DNA of 33,916 nucleotides from Ectocarpus siliculosus (Eukaryota > Sar > Phaeophyceae > Ectocarpales > Ectocarpaceae): contig FN648831.1 in the NCBI GenBank assembly GCA_000310025.1, forward strand, positions 1-33,916, given 5' to 3'. The notes beneath the pieces are model-generated. The model was not told the DNA's origin. It worked only from the letters and a program-made list of their open reading frames with translations, and searched no databases. The translations under genes and the position numbers were made by a program. Positions 21,182 through 31,525 of this stretch are shown here, in pieces; positions within the stretch are counted from its first letter, which is position 1; every line of letters begins with the position of its first letter.

Positions 21182-22209
21182 CCTCCCTTCGCATTGACGA
21201 ACTTGCTGAGCAGTTCAATCTTGAGCACGTAACCACATACATTGTTCACTTTTACCCCAGCCCAGTTGGCAACCGTAGACGTTATTGGGTCGAGTTATTG
21301 CTATGTAGGTGAATTTACGTTCGTCTCTGGGCGGAAGAGCCGAACATGTCGAACTCCTTCAGTCCGGATATCGCACTGAAGCGCCCCAACGTGTGGCTAC
21401 GAGGCCTGTCTCGGGATCGGTCTGACGGTGAAATCGACATGCCCTTTCGACGACGCCACCGAGTGATATGTGAACGTACAGGGCGTTGCGGTATCTCCCA
21501 AATTTGTCAATGTTTATCCTGAGGGGTCCTAGAATGCATCATACTCACTCTACTTCGCGGTTGGACAACCACGTGCATCCTGACGAGTCGTGTGATGCAT
21601 GATACTCACACTTCTGTCACGCTCGGATGCCCACCCTTGTGTTACCGGTATGCACCGACGACATGCGCCCCATTCAGGTATCGATCTCCAGGTACATGTC
21701 CCACACCAAACGTGGATGAGATTTGAACCAAGACGTGCGGCCGACAGCGCTCAATACCACTCGACAGCCATGTGGCCATCGGTGAGGCTTGGTGGTGCTT
21801 GCCCTCGATTTCAACTTCGTCGGCCTACCCCAAACGCAAGATGACATCTGTCGAGGGAAACTGCAAGAGATCGGCCACTCCTAACAGGTCGTCTTCCTTC
21901 TTCTTAATCTTCTTCTTCCTATCTTCCTCGCAAACATTCACCGTCATCCATCTCGGTGTGGCCGCCCGTCCCATTGGGTGGCGGGGGGCCAATCCTTAAC
22001 CTTAGTTTATTGTAATGTCTGCACTTTTGACCGCGGGTAAACCGCCAGCTTATTGTTGGTGGTATGGTCTTGTGGCCCCCGGCACTTCGTTCGACCGGCC
22101 AAAGAAAACATGATAAACGTATGTAGAAATCAACACACAAAGACACCAGCGACACGAAACAGACGCTATTTGGTATGCACTCCTGTGGTGTCATTGCACA
22201 TGATGTGTG
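21182..22209. other. Unique spacer, no supported gene
   Basis: It contains a CTTCTTCTTAATCTTCTTC pyrimidine tract near 21895 and a repeated CGTGTGATGCATGATACTC / GAATGCATCATACTCAC pair near 21530-21610. I see no coding or RNA feature that I can support. Confidence 0.35.
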
Positions 22210-22481
22210 TGTGTGGGGGCGAGTTTGACTCATACCAGGGGTTACGTGCATTCTTAACGCCCGAACTGAACACGGTCCACCATCGACGATACGCTGCAGG
22301 ACCATTCTTCTGGCTCCCACCACCGTGACAGACAGCGGCTGTGGACAATCCGCAAGAGGTTGCGATCCTTGACATGAAAGGGAGCCTGGGGGGAGCGAAC
22401 TACTGGGTAGGACTGCACGAGCTAGTGGACATAATCCTTGAGCGTCTTGGAAAGGAAGCCCTGTGGACCAAGCGCACGTGA
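22210..22481 (+). pseudogene. Coding-like remnant with an in-frame TGA
   Basis: One plus frame reads GEFDSYQGLRAFLTPELN, then YAAGPFFWLPPP, meets TGA at 22326-22328, and continues QTAAVDNPQEVAILDMKGSL, then YWVGLHELVDIILERLGKEA to a TGA at 22479. The composition is strongly protein-like on both sides of the first stop. Either the stop is a mutation in a decayed gene, or the second half is an exon entered through CAG at 22329-22331 and left at CAC|GTGAGG. I do not recognise the family. Confidence 0.4.
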
Positions 22482-23354
22482 GGCTTGTACTGCCAGCAGG
22501 TCAACTATGAAGGCGACATTCGCGAAGAGCGAGAGGGCACAGGAGGGTGAAGCATCGGCCCCCGAGCCACCAGTGGGCTGGGGGGGCATACGGTGTGACA
22601 GATATCGAGTAGGTCTACTGCGAGAACGGCCGACGTGTGCTGCGCCGCTATGGTCGATGCTTTCAATAATTTACTACATTCTGTTGTACTGTAGTGCAGT
22701 ACGTAGTTCGGGACCACCTCTCGACCATTTCATTTCGTGGGCAGACTAATATTCTAATCATTCAAGAAACTTCGTGTTCAAAGCATTTGTTGCCCATACA
22801 ACCAAAACGCGCGTCACCATTGGCGTGACCAATCAATCGGTGCGGCAATAGTCGATCCGTCTAATTATTTCGTCCAAGCCATTGACGACGGCAACGATTG
22901 CAACTTGATGAAGCATACTGCTGTTGGAAGGAGGAAAAAGAGGACTACTTACAGTACATAGAGCGATTACTTCGAGTACATAACACCGTACGTAGCCCAC
23001 ATGGTAAGGCCCCGAAAGAAGAGTTAAGTATTTTGTGTGATTAATACAAACAAACAACGTGAGGAGCTCTGGACAAACGCTACGGACATGGGCCTGCGAA
23101 CAAAAATGGAAAAATAGGTAACAAACCCGGCCTCGGACTCGGGGCGGATCAGAGCTGCGCACGCCTGCCCAACACCTACACTATTCCATAGTGAAGAATC
23201 CACAACCATGGGAAGAACCACGTATGTATATAAATAATGTGATAAACACCGCCAATGAGTGCCCTTCAACCGGAACCAGTTTACTCCTAAAGCAATAGGA
23301 TATGTGCTTTGGAAGGGGCCTTTCATTGGACATCGCACCGGCCATCGCACCGGG
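22482..23354. other. Unique spacer, no supported gene
   Basis: The frame starting near 22500 (STMKATFAKSERAQEG) could continue the remnant upstream only through a 22-nt gap, which is too short for an ordinary intron. No further support was found. Confidence 0.35.
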
Positions 23355-23443
23355 GTCGGAGAGATCGCACCAGGGTGCGACACAACACACGAAGAAATTC
23401 ACAATCAAGTAAAATCGATCGCACCCGGTGCCATCTCTCCGAC
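23355..23443. repeat. Inverted repeat / hairpin, ~26-bp arms
   Basis: The left arm 23355-23381 (GTCGGAGAGATCGCACC..) and right arm 23418-23443 (..GGTGCCATCTCTCCGAC) pair with only a few mismatches around a ~36-base loop. Extra CATCGCACCGG copies precede the left arm at about 23331-23354. It could be a decayed MITE or a hairpin RNA. No target-site duplication was identified. Confidence 0.65.
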
Positions 23444-24464
23444 TACTACACATGATGAACATGATCATGTACGGGAGATAGATTGTTTCTCTGCTCAAAC
23501 GCATAGAAAAAATGTTTTCCGGTGGTGGTGTTAGCACATGCAGGTACTTTCCGGTGGTTTTGGGGCACGTACTTTTTTGGTGCGTGATCTCTGTACAACA
23601 AACTAGACGTTGTGCTTGCTGCGGTGTTGTTTCTCGCCGAATACGCCTGTTCGATTTTATGTTCTCCGGCGGTCGCATTACTTGATTTATTTGTTGTGCG
23701 TCTCCGCTCTTCGAACGAATGAGCACAACTTTTCGTACACATCAGATCATTCCTCTCATCTCAAACCTCCACCCGCACACAAGCTTGCCGCACATACTTC
23801 TCATCGCCATACAGCCTACGAGCGTAGGGGCGACCGCCGAGCGGTACGCCGCAAAGCGCCCCTCCATGTAGTAGTATGTCCGGATTTCTGCCTTCTTCGT
23901 CTGCGCCCCGGAAAACTTCGACGAGATTTTGGGACAAAAGCCAACGACTACAATCTTAAGAGGGAACATCGAAAACTCTTACCTCTCCCAGTCGACGATG
24001 ATTGATTACTGTGTCGCTGCTCGAGGCTGGTGCCACTGCTGCTGTCCTACGTGATAGCCTGTCGAGTCAATCAAGCCGCTGTCAAGACGGGCAGGGTGGG
24101 AAGAGAAGTTTTGTTGGGGTTGGGCTGGCTCAGCGCGGGGGGGGAGGTGTGTGTGGAAGGTATGCATGTGTGCTTGTGTTCACACTCGCTCTACCTGCGG
24201 CACGCAATTAATTGCAACAACGCGGGACAACAATTGATCGACAACGACTAGAAGTCAGCTGCTGTAGTGCAGCCGGATGGGTTAACCAATACTACTTGCG
24301 TCGGCAGACCTCCACAAACATGTGATATTGTAACTTTGCAGCTTTTCGGTTTATGACTTGCGTTCATCAGGTGACGAAAAATCATGTCATATTCGACTCT
24401 TGCACGAAAAATAGACCGGCCTCTACCTCGTATGTCGCTCGCAAAGGTGTGGTGTACATTAGTA
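23444..24464. other. Unique spacer, no supported gene
   Basis: Frames of up to 131 codons on the plus strand are basic and low in protein-like features. The only structured motif is a short GGTGGTGTTAGCACATGCAGG / GGTGG direct echo near 23520-23555. Nothing else can be supported. Confidence 0.35.
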
Positions 24465-25165
24465 CTCGGGAGTATCTCTGGAAAAATAAACTGATTCGGG
24501 GTCGGCCAGAGTCGGAATAACACTCTGTCTACCATTTCCGGTTTCCGACCCAATGCGTTCTTCTCCATATCGATCGGCGTGCGAGTTCTCTGAATACTCC
24601 TTTGGTATTAGAAGGTAGAATGGGTGTAGCTTGTGCACATCTAGCATTTCTGGGTGGCGTCTTCTTTGCACACCGAGTTCGAGTTCACACTTCGACCCGA
24701 GGAAGCACAGCAGGTCGGCAGAACTCTCGGATCCTTGGTTGGGTGAATGAAAAATGATAACTAACGAAGACAATACTATTGTGTATTTTTCAACCACTGC
24801 AGTTCAACAAGCTGAGCTCGGGGGTCAGCACACCGGACTGTATTGTAGACGCGTTCCAATATAACACCTATTCATTGCGGAGTATATATATAAATTACGG
24901 AGTAAATAATACATTAAAATAGTGATTCGGGGTCGACTGCAGTCGGAATAATGAGTCCTTTGTTATATTCGTTTCAATCTCCGATTTCCGAATCAATGCG
25001 TTCTCCACGCCGGAATGCGATTTCTCGGGACATTTCCTTGGGTAAATAGATAGGTAGGTATAGTATGTGTAGCTTCGGCACTGCGGGCTAGCTTTTGGGT
25101 GACCTCATATTTGCACACCGGCTTCGCAGCACGCGACCCGAGTTGGACGGCAAGATCTATTTTAA
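24465..25165. repeat. Tandem pair of diverged ~0.3-kb repeats
   Basis: Copy 1 (about 24465-24715) and copy 2 (about 24880-25165) share GGAGTAT, TGATTCGGGGTCG..GTCGGAATAA, CCGA..CAATGCGTTCT, TGTGTAGCTT, TTTGCACACCG and CGACCCGAG in the same order. Indels break the reading frames between copies, so it is treated as noncoding. Confidence 0.7.
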
Positions 25166-25578
25166 GTTACAGTACATGGTAGCATCAATCAAAGCTCGAA
25201 ATCAGTCCAATTCAATTGGAACAAGTCGTCATTGACCAGCTTTCACATTGAACCACCTGCCTCCGGCAAACTTGCCCTGCCGCCTCCTCTAGCACTGCAC
25301 AACAGGGAACATAACACAGTCTCGCAAATCTACTCGGAGCCTTGGTCTTCTTGTTGTAGGGTGACGTTTGGCTGGACCAATCGACCAGACGGACGGGCGA
25401 CTGGCGGGCTATAATACTAGCGGCTGCTCCTGGGTCATGCATGCGAAGATTGCGAAAATGACCCTGTTGTGTGCGGGGTGTCTGCCATCTCTCGGGCATC
25501 TCCACAGCTCCCCAGCGCCAGCAGCGCCAGTGGTGATGCACACCATGCGAGAGCGGGACGCCAAAGCACCGAGGCCCT
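25166..25578. other. Junction spacer before the internal subtelomere-like block
   Basis: Unique sequence with a doubled CCAGCGCCAGCAGCGCCAG near 25513. No gene is supported. It ends abruptly at the first 98-bp unit. Confidence 0.35.
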
Positions 25579-25845
25579 GACCCGACCCTGTTTTTAAACT
25601 CCAACCCTGTTTTCTGTGACACGTGACAAAATGGAGGCCCTAACCCAACACATACACCGTGAAAACAGGGATTCATCCCCAACCCTGTTTTGGATCTCCA
25701 ACCCTGTTTTCTGTGACACGTGACAAAAAGGGGGCCCTAAGCCATGACATACACCGTGAAAACAGTGTTTCAATCTGAGATCCTGTTTTCAATCTCCAAC
25801 CCTGTTTTCTGTGACACGTGACAAAAAGGGGGCCCTAACCCTAAG
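25579..25845. repeat. Internal copy of the 98-bp subtelomeric repeat (about 2.7 units)
   Basis: CCAACCCTGTTTTCTGTGAC, ACGTGACAAAA and GGGGGCCCTAA recur with the ~98-bp spacing seen at 1-1265, in the same orientation. The block closes with CCCTAACCCTAAG and passes directly into the 203/204-bp satellite, as at the left end of the window. Confidence 0.93.
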
Positions 25846-26204
25846 TGTGGGGGAAGCAATGGGCGTGAGGCAGCGGTGCTCAACCGCTTATTTCTCGACC
25901 CCCTCTGCATGAAAAGTGGTTCCGTCTTTTTTGTGGTGCTCGGAGCGCACGTGTGGGTGAGTGTTTGAAAATTCGCAACAAGCAAATTCTTTATAGTGGA
26001 GAAAATTTGTCAATACAAGCCCAAACGGAGGCAGCGAAAAGTTCCAAGTGTGGGGGAAGCAATGGGCGTCAGGCAGCGGTGCTTCAACCGCTTATTTCTC
26101 GAGCCCCTCTGCATGAAAAGTGGTTCCGTCTTTTTTGTCGTGCTTGGAGGGTACGTCTGGGTGAGTGTTTGAAAAATCGCAACAAGCAAATTCTTTATAG
26201 TGGA
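25844..26204. repeat. Internal copy of the 204-bp satellite, interrupted
   Basis: About 1.8 satellite units (CATGAAAAGTGG at 25908 and 26112, period 204). Homology stops inside the unit at TTCTTTATAGTGGA (26204). Satellite sequence resumes at about 31524 with GTCAACACAAGCCC, the next part of the unit after a few missing bases. The 5.3 kb in between is therefore embedded in the satellite. Confidence 0.9.
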
Positions 26205-26208
26205 TGTC

Positions 26209-29200
26209 ATGTCAAAGTGGTATCCCAGCAGACGACGCCCAAGCTTCCGGAACCTGCAAGAGTTCAAGGAGAAGGTGTGCATGAAGCGAACGCTGGATGA
26301 TTCCGGTCAACCAATCGGGGAGGAACTCCACATCCTGACCATGAACCATTTCTTGGCGATCTGCCCATCTGCCGAAGACGGGACGGACGAGGGAAACCAA
26401 CAGGCAAGGTGTCCTGTGCGGTTGGCGATACCAATGTCATAATTCGCTTTGGTTTTACCACTGGTGTATGCACTTTGGCCCCTAAGACTGGTCAGTACCC
26501 TAAACCTATTTGTAGGCTGCAAGCGGACCGTAAGCCCAACGCGGACACATCCAAGTTGTGAAAAATACCGTCCCCGCACCGCGAATGTGTAGCTAATCCA
26601 ATTTAGACCTATTCATGCAGAACTACAGAAAAATCACTTTTAGAACGTACGCGTGTCTTTCTGTGGACGTGGCGCTTCTTTGCAGTCTAAGTCCGAGGAC
26701 CGGCAGGGAGACAAGAGTGCAGGGGGGGGGCAGGAAGAAGGGTCACAGAGCAGCGGACCCGGAAGTGACTCGGAAAACGAGACGAACCGGCCCTCGGGAG
26801 GGGGGAAACCAGGCAGACCCAAGGGTAGCTCAGGCAAAAGCAGGTCCAACCAGACCGAGGTGGGTCCCCAGACTTCATACTTTCTAAGAGTCAACCTGTG
26901 AGGAACTCGTTTGTCATTTCGTCAAAAGTATCCTAACCTTGTTGCCGACGAAAGGGATCTCTTCCAAGGTGAACGTGCCCAGTGTACGAATAGTATTGGA
27001 TACTTAACAAGCAAAGCAAGATTTCAAATCTGGGCTGAGGTCGAGAATCACCGCAATCTAGGGCCCTTCAAAAAGTAAACGTTTTCCTGCCTGATCGCTT
27101 TTCTAGGTGTTAGACGACATCACGTGATTGTAAAGGGGGGCCAGCAGGACCGCACGTGACCACCCAGCCGATTGCAGCCGCACATTGCCTAGGCGCATGC
27201 TGTTTCTAGCAGTCAAGCGATATCGTGCCATTGTCAGCAGAGGTGGCGAACAAAGCAGAGACCGCGAAGGAGGTGTAGGTTAGTTGATACATGTTCACAG
27301 CAGCAGTAGTTGGTGAGTGATAAGTAACAATCAATGTGGCATGCATCCGGCCCGCGGGTTGCGTCCGCATCCAATAATCCAGAAAAGAACATCAATGGGT
27401 TAGCGATAGTCTTGCTTGTGACCACGGCACTATGACACAACGGCTACCAGTTCAATCTCACATCATGAGGACACTGATATGGCACGGATGTCTCTGGGCG
27501 TTCCGCGTCTTGGGTGTTGAGGTGCAGAGATGGATGAGCTTTCGAAGGCGCTTCGAGGCGGCAGCAGAAGCCACACCAGCTGGCGGCAGACTGATGATGC
27601 ACGAAAACATCAACTGCAAAAAATAAAAAACAAGGCTCTACATTCCACCTGCGGTGCCCCTCGAAATTAAAGCGCACTACGTATTTTCACTCGTTGATTG
27701 TCGGTCAGCCGGTTAGCGCGGTCGATGCTAATACCATTCCTCCCGTGGACGCACACGTCTGAAGACAGTCTGAAGACAGTTACATCTATCAGCTGTCGCC
27801 CATTGTAGCTACAATGTCTTCCCTCTCTAACTCAAATCCCAGGAAAGTCAAAGCCCGCCCGAAGGCAGACGTGTATTGACCGTATCGAGGACGCTCGGAT
27901 ATCGCCATGCTAGTAGCTGGCTTGAATTGTTCCAGTATCTCATCTTTAGATGAAGACAGGTAACAACTGAGTAAACCCCGCGACTGCACGGCCGGACTAA
28001 GGAAATCGGCTGTTTTCTGCAAGAATCATGCAATACCCTAAGTCACACAGGAGTGGGTCAATTCACAACTTCATTCCGAACGTGGTGTACGCCCTTCCAG
28101 GGACGTGAGGATGTCAACAATACCCAAGGGATGGCCAAGAAGGGTATGAGAGCATCCCAGGACCGAATACAAAAGAGTTGGCGAGCGGGGAGGAAGGACC
28201 TGCTGTACTTGAAGACAGTGTCAAAAAAGAAGCAGACGATGCCACTGGGAGACTCATACAATCCAAGAGCTCCGCGGCTACTCTCAGAGGACTACAAGTG
28301 GGGAATGGCATCATCTGCTTTGCCGTCCAGCCTGAAGTGGGACGACACAGCGCCAGTAGACATCGACTACGCAAAGTACTGCCTGCTCGTAGAGGACGTA
28401 GGCACGAAGGTGCTTCTGCACCACGATATTCTGAGCCATTTCATGCCTCAAGTGCGTAATCTCAACCTGCCCAAGTACGTCAGTCCACTTTTCCTTACCC
28501 GAGGACCCGGCCTGACGTACGTGGTCATACAGGCGGACGAGGAAGAGGTGGAAAACGGCGAGACAACCGTGGAAGAGGAAGTTGGGAAGGCCCGCGACGA
28601 GTTTCTCGATGCCTTTAACCGCGAAGCACCGGGTGTAGTCCTAAGACGCCCATCTCGACCCGACCTGATTTGCCGCAGTCATCAGAGCGTCAGCGGCATG
28701 CTGTTGCAGCGGGTTCTTCTAGATGTGGGATTCGACGTTGTTTGGCACCTGGAGTGGGGGATGAAATGCCCAGCAGGCGACTTGGCCGGGTTGGACGATG
28801 CCGCCGAGCGAGCGCGTGACAGGGTCAACGCGGACGAAAATCCGACGGAGTCGAATACATTCGATGTGGCAACAACTCTTCCCACGACACAGGTTCCCCT
28901 CGTGACTTGCTGGCCACTCCAAAATCGTGGTGCGGGGGACGACCTGGCTCGTCGAGGAGCGACAAGGATGAGATGCTACGCGCAAGCGCCAGGTCTTTTC
29001 CACCTGCCGTTTGGGTCCACGCAAACGCGCGGAGCGACACCGTGGGAAGGGGAAGGAGTAACAACGCTTACCGTGTACAGCAAGTGGGATCACGTTCTGA
29101 GGGCCTGGGGTAAGTTCACCTGGGCAGTCCCAAATTCACACAAGAAAGCCGGCAGTAACTTGAAGTACTTGCGGGGGATGATCGATCAGCTCGTGACAGA

Positions 29201-30407
29201 AGACGGTATGAGGTTCATCAAAGAGAACGGGCTGGGGCTCAGGCTTGAGGCGCGGGTGCTGGCTGTGACGGCACGCGAAGCGGAAGCGAAAGTGAGGGAT
29301 CTGGGCCTCCTTCATCCTGAAGCAGCGTGGACCGAATTGAGACAGTATCACGATCGTCCGGTGAAGGATCAAACCGGGAGCGGGACTACAACGCAAAAGC
29401 ACCTTCCTCTGTGGCTTCTGCGACCTGAGGTAATCTTGGCGAACGCGATGAGGGTGGTGCAGTCCGGAACCGGCTTGTCGTTCCCAAGAAGCCGCCCGCC
29501 GCCTCTGGCGCTCGTGAAACGGGCAGGGGTGGATGCGATGGCGGCCGTTGGGCGGACCCATAACAGTTGGCGGGCTTATGATGGGCTCAAACAGAAAGAG
29601 CCTTCATGGTGGGTCCACGACCACGAGTTCAAGCGCAACGTGGAAGCAGCAACCCGAAGACGTAATCCTTCGAGGCGCGCAAGAAAGCCCGCAATCGTGG
29701 ACGAACGGAAAGATGACATTGATGGAGACTTGTATGCTGACTGCGGGGAAGACGAAAGCTCAGGGTCTAGGGAAGACCTGTCTGCAGAGGACACACCGTC
29801 TGCCGGTCCAACGGCAGACACGAACGCCAACGGACGGTCGACCGACACGCCCATCATGGCGTCGGACGGGGATAAGCGCGCGGGACGTGAACTTGGTGGT
29901 AACGTCCGTGGCCGTGGAAGAGGTGAAGGTGTTCCAGGAGGACCTCCGAACGACAAAGATGCGCAAGAGTCCGGGGAAGGATCGTTTGAAGGACGTTTTG
30001 CGGGAAGAAAGCCGACTAGTGCGCCACCTGCTCCAGATTTCGTCGGAAGCGACCCTCACGAAGAGAGCCCCCTGCGGGAGTGTGAGTATGACGACGAGGA
30101 CACCGAGCTAGAGTTAGGCGAAGGCCATGATGACTTCGGCTCTGGCGGCGTATACGACGATGACGACGCCGGTGGGGATGATGGGGCCTTCGACTTCGAT
30201 ATCGCTGACGGCACTTTCAATTCGCCTGGAGAGTTCGTTCCCGTCGCTGGACGCGACGATGAGGAGGAGCGGCAGGAGGATGGGCCGGTGGATGAGAGCG
30301 GCGAGGAACCGGAGGAGGAGAAGTCAGGGCAGGAGGAGGAGCAAGTCGATGCCGCTGCCGAGCCTTACTCTCCCAATGACGATGATGGAGAGTGCGTGAT
30401 GGTGTGA
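26209..30407 (+). CDS. Unrecognised ~891-residue protein: basic/AT-hook-like N-terminus, acidic C-terminus (3 exons)
   Basis: Proposed exons are 26209-26403 (65 codons, MSKWYPSRRRPSF..), 26686-26859 (58 codons) and 28101-30407 (768 codons plus TGA). All junctions are phase 0. Intron 1 would use a GC donor (CAG|GCAAGG) with acceptor CTTCTTTGCAG. Intron 2 uses GAG|GTGGGT and CCCTTCCAG. Exon 2 is Ser/Gly-rich with KPGRPKGSSGKSRS, an AT-hook-like motif. In exon 3, roughly the first 500 residues look globular (for example LKWDDTAPVDIDYAKYCLLV and FDVVWHLEWGMKCP). A basic patch (RRRNPSRRARKP) and an RGRGRGE run follow, then about 130 residues rich in Asp and Glu. An ATG at 28131 with good context is an alternative start for exon 3 alone. 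No known domain is recognised. A DNA- or chromatin-associated role is only an inference from the motifs. Confidence 0.6.
26860..28100 (+). other. Proposed intron 2 of the large gene
   Basis: 1.24 kb with no clear coding content. A 64-codon ATG-started frame at 27432-27626 (MTQRLPVQSHIMRTLIWHGC..) could be an extra exon or fortuitous; it has no motif. A TCTGAAGACAG duplication lies near 27758-27780. Confidence 0.35.
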
Positions 30408-31138
30408 GCCAAAGTGAGGGGGACAGGTTGGGGCCGGACACGCGGGGTGCTGGTAGGGTAAATGAAACGGTCGGGCCTTCACCAATCGACTCAAGTGCTG
30501 GCGAATTGGTAGATGGCGCGAGTCCTCCGCGAAGCAGTGCTTTCGGTAGGGACGACGACGCAGTGGAAGTCGGGGTGAGCGGCACATCGGAAGTTTTTAC
30601 TGGCCGAACCACACAAGAGCCGGACTCGGACAGTGGCGGGAGAGAAGGTCGAGTGTCGCTAACTTCAGGACACGATGACCGTACCGAGACAAGTACAAAG
30701 ACCGGGAAACTACGAGTCCGGGGACGTCGCGGTAGAGGTGGAGACCGAACTGGAGCAGGCCGGAAACGCCGAGAGGGCGTCGAGGGGACACAAGGTGGTG
30801 CTTCCAATGACCGTGTGGCATCCACGACGACAAGGCACGCCGGCGGAAACGAAACATCACCGGAAAGGTCACGGAAACGTAAGCAGGATGCAAGACGCGG
30901 CGTTAGTCCTGCGAAGACACGTGTTCGACGTGACGCATGGAGGAGTGCTCCTCGTAGCACTTGGGAGTTCGGGTTGCAGGCTGCAAGAAACAGGACAAGA
31001 GACAGCGGTAGCCAGGAGGGTAACCGAGCGAACGTTCGATTACGCCCGCTGCCTGAGTGTGAACTGTCGAAAATGAAGGAATATGTGACGATTCGCAAGG
31101 CTCCTTTCAACCGGGTAGGCGTGACTTTGGAAGGCTAA
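30392..31138 (+). other. 247-codon open frame without ATG, overlapping the gene's stop
   Basis: It begins at GTG, overlaps the end of the large gene by 16 nt in another frame, and has no ATG until near its end (KMKEYV). The product would be Arg/Ser/Gly-rich (RGRRGRGGDRTGAGRKRR). The homologous frame in the left copy has a stop, and differences between copies show no codon-position bias. It could be an alternative C-terminus reached by splicing or frameshift, but it is more likely 3' untranslated or structural sequence. Confidence 0.3.
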
Positions 31139-31467
31139 AACGAAAGACGGCAACAAGAGGATAAATATCGGCAGCGGAGTTACTTGCCGGGACAGTACGG
31201 CCGTGTACGAAACTCTATGGGCAATGTACAAGTACGCCTGGCCTGGTGTAGTTGGTTGAGAAGGCACTACGCCGAGGTTACTGTTGATTGTTCCGTTAGT
31301 GCTTGCCTATCGCCGGTTGTGCTAAGCGTGGCATAAACTGGCCTGGTGTTCTTGGTCAATAGCAACTGCGCCTGGGTTCGCATTGGTGGTTGATGTTAAC
31401 CGGGAAGGTTCTCGCCGGTTGTCTTCAGCGTGCGAGGATTCCTCATAAGAAAGCCGAATCAGGACGG
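30602..31467 (+). repeat. Right copy of the 0.87-kb duplicated module
   Basis: Counterpart of 2527-3408 (see there). Here it follows the intact large gene and is followed by 203-bp satellite. The most conserved core is about 30950-31075. The tail repeats a GCCTGGTGT..TTGGT motif at about 31240 and 31343, which is the same internal repeat as in the left copy. Confidence 0.85.
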
Positions 31468-31525
31468 CATGTGGGTCTACCCGGGAAATTCATAACTGTG
31501 CAGAAAATGAGAAAACCTGGCAGCG

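Larger units (their letters stand above)
26204..31524 (+). mobile_element. 5.3-kb gene-bearing segment embedded in the satellite
   Basis: It is bounded on both sides by the 203-bp satellite, broken at nearby positions of the same unit. It contains the three-exon gene 26209-30407 and a 3' module (30602-31467) that recurs without the gene at 2527-3408. I see no terminal inverted repeats, LTRs, reverse transcriptase or recognisable transposase. A clean target-site duplication is not visible, since the left flank ends TAGTGGA and the right resumes near GCGGAG/GTCAAC. It may be an unrecognised mobile element or simply a subtelomeric segment propagated by recombination. The 5'-lacking second copy fits either view. 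Confidence 0.5.

Noticed and set aside
26204-31524. LINE or LTR retrotransposon
   Set aside because: The 5'-lacking second copy suggested a LINE, but no reverse transcriptase, endonuclease, poly-A tail or LTR is visible.
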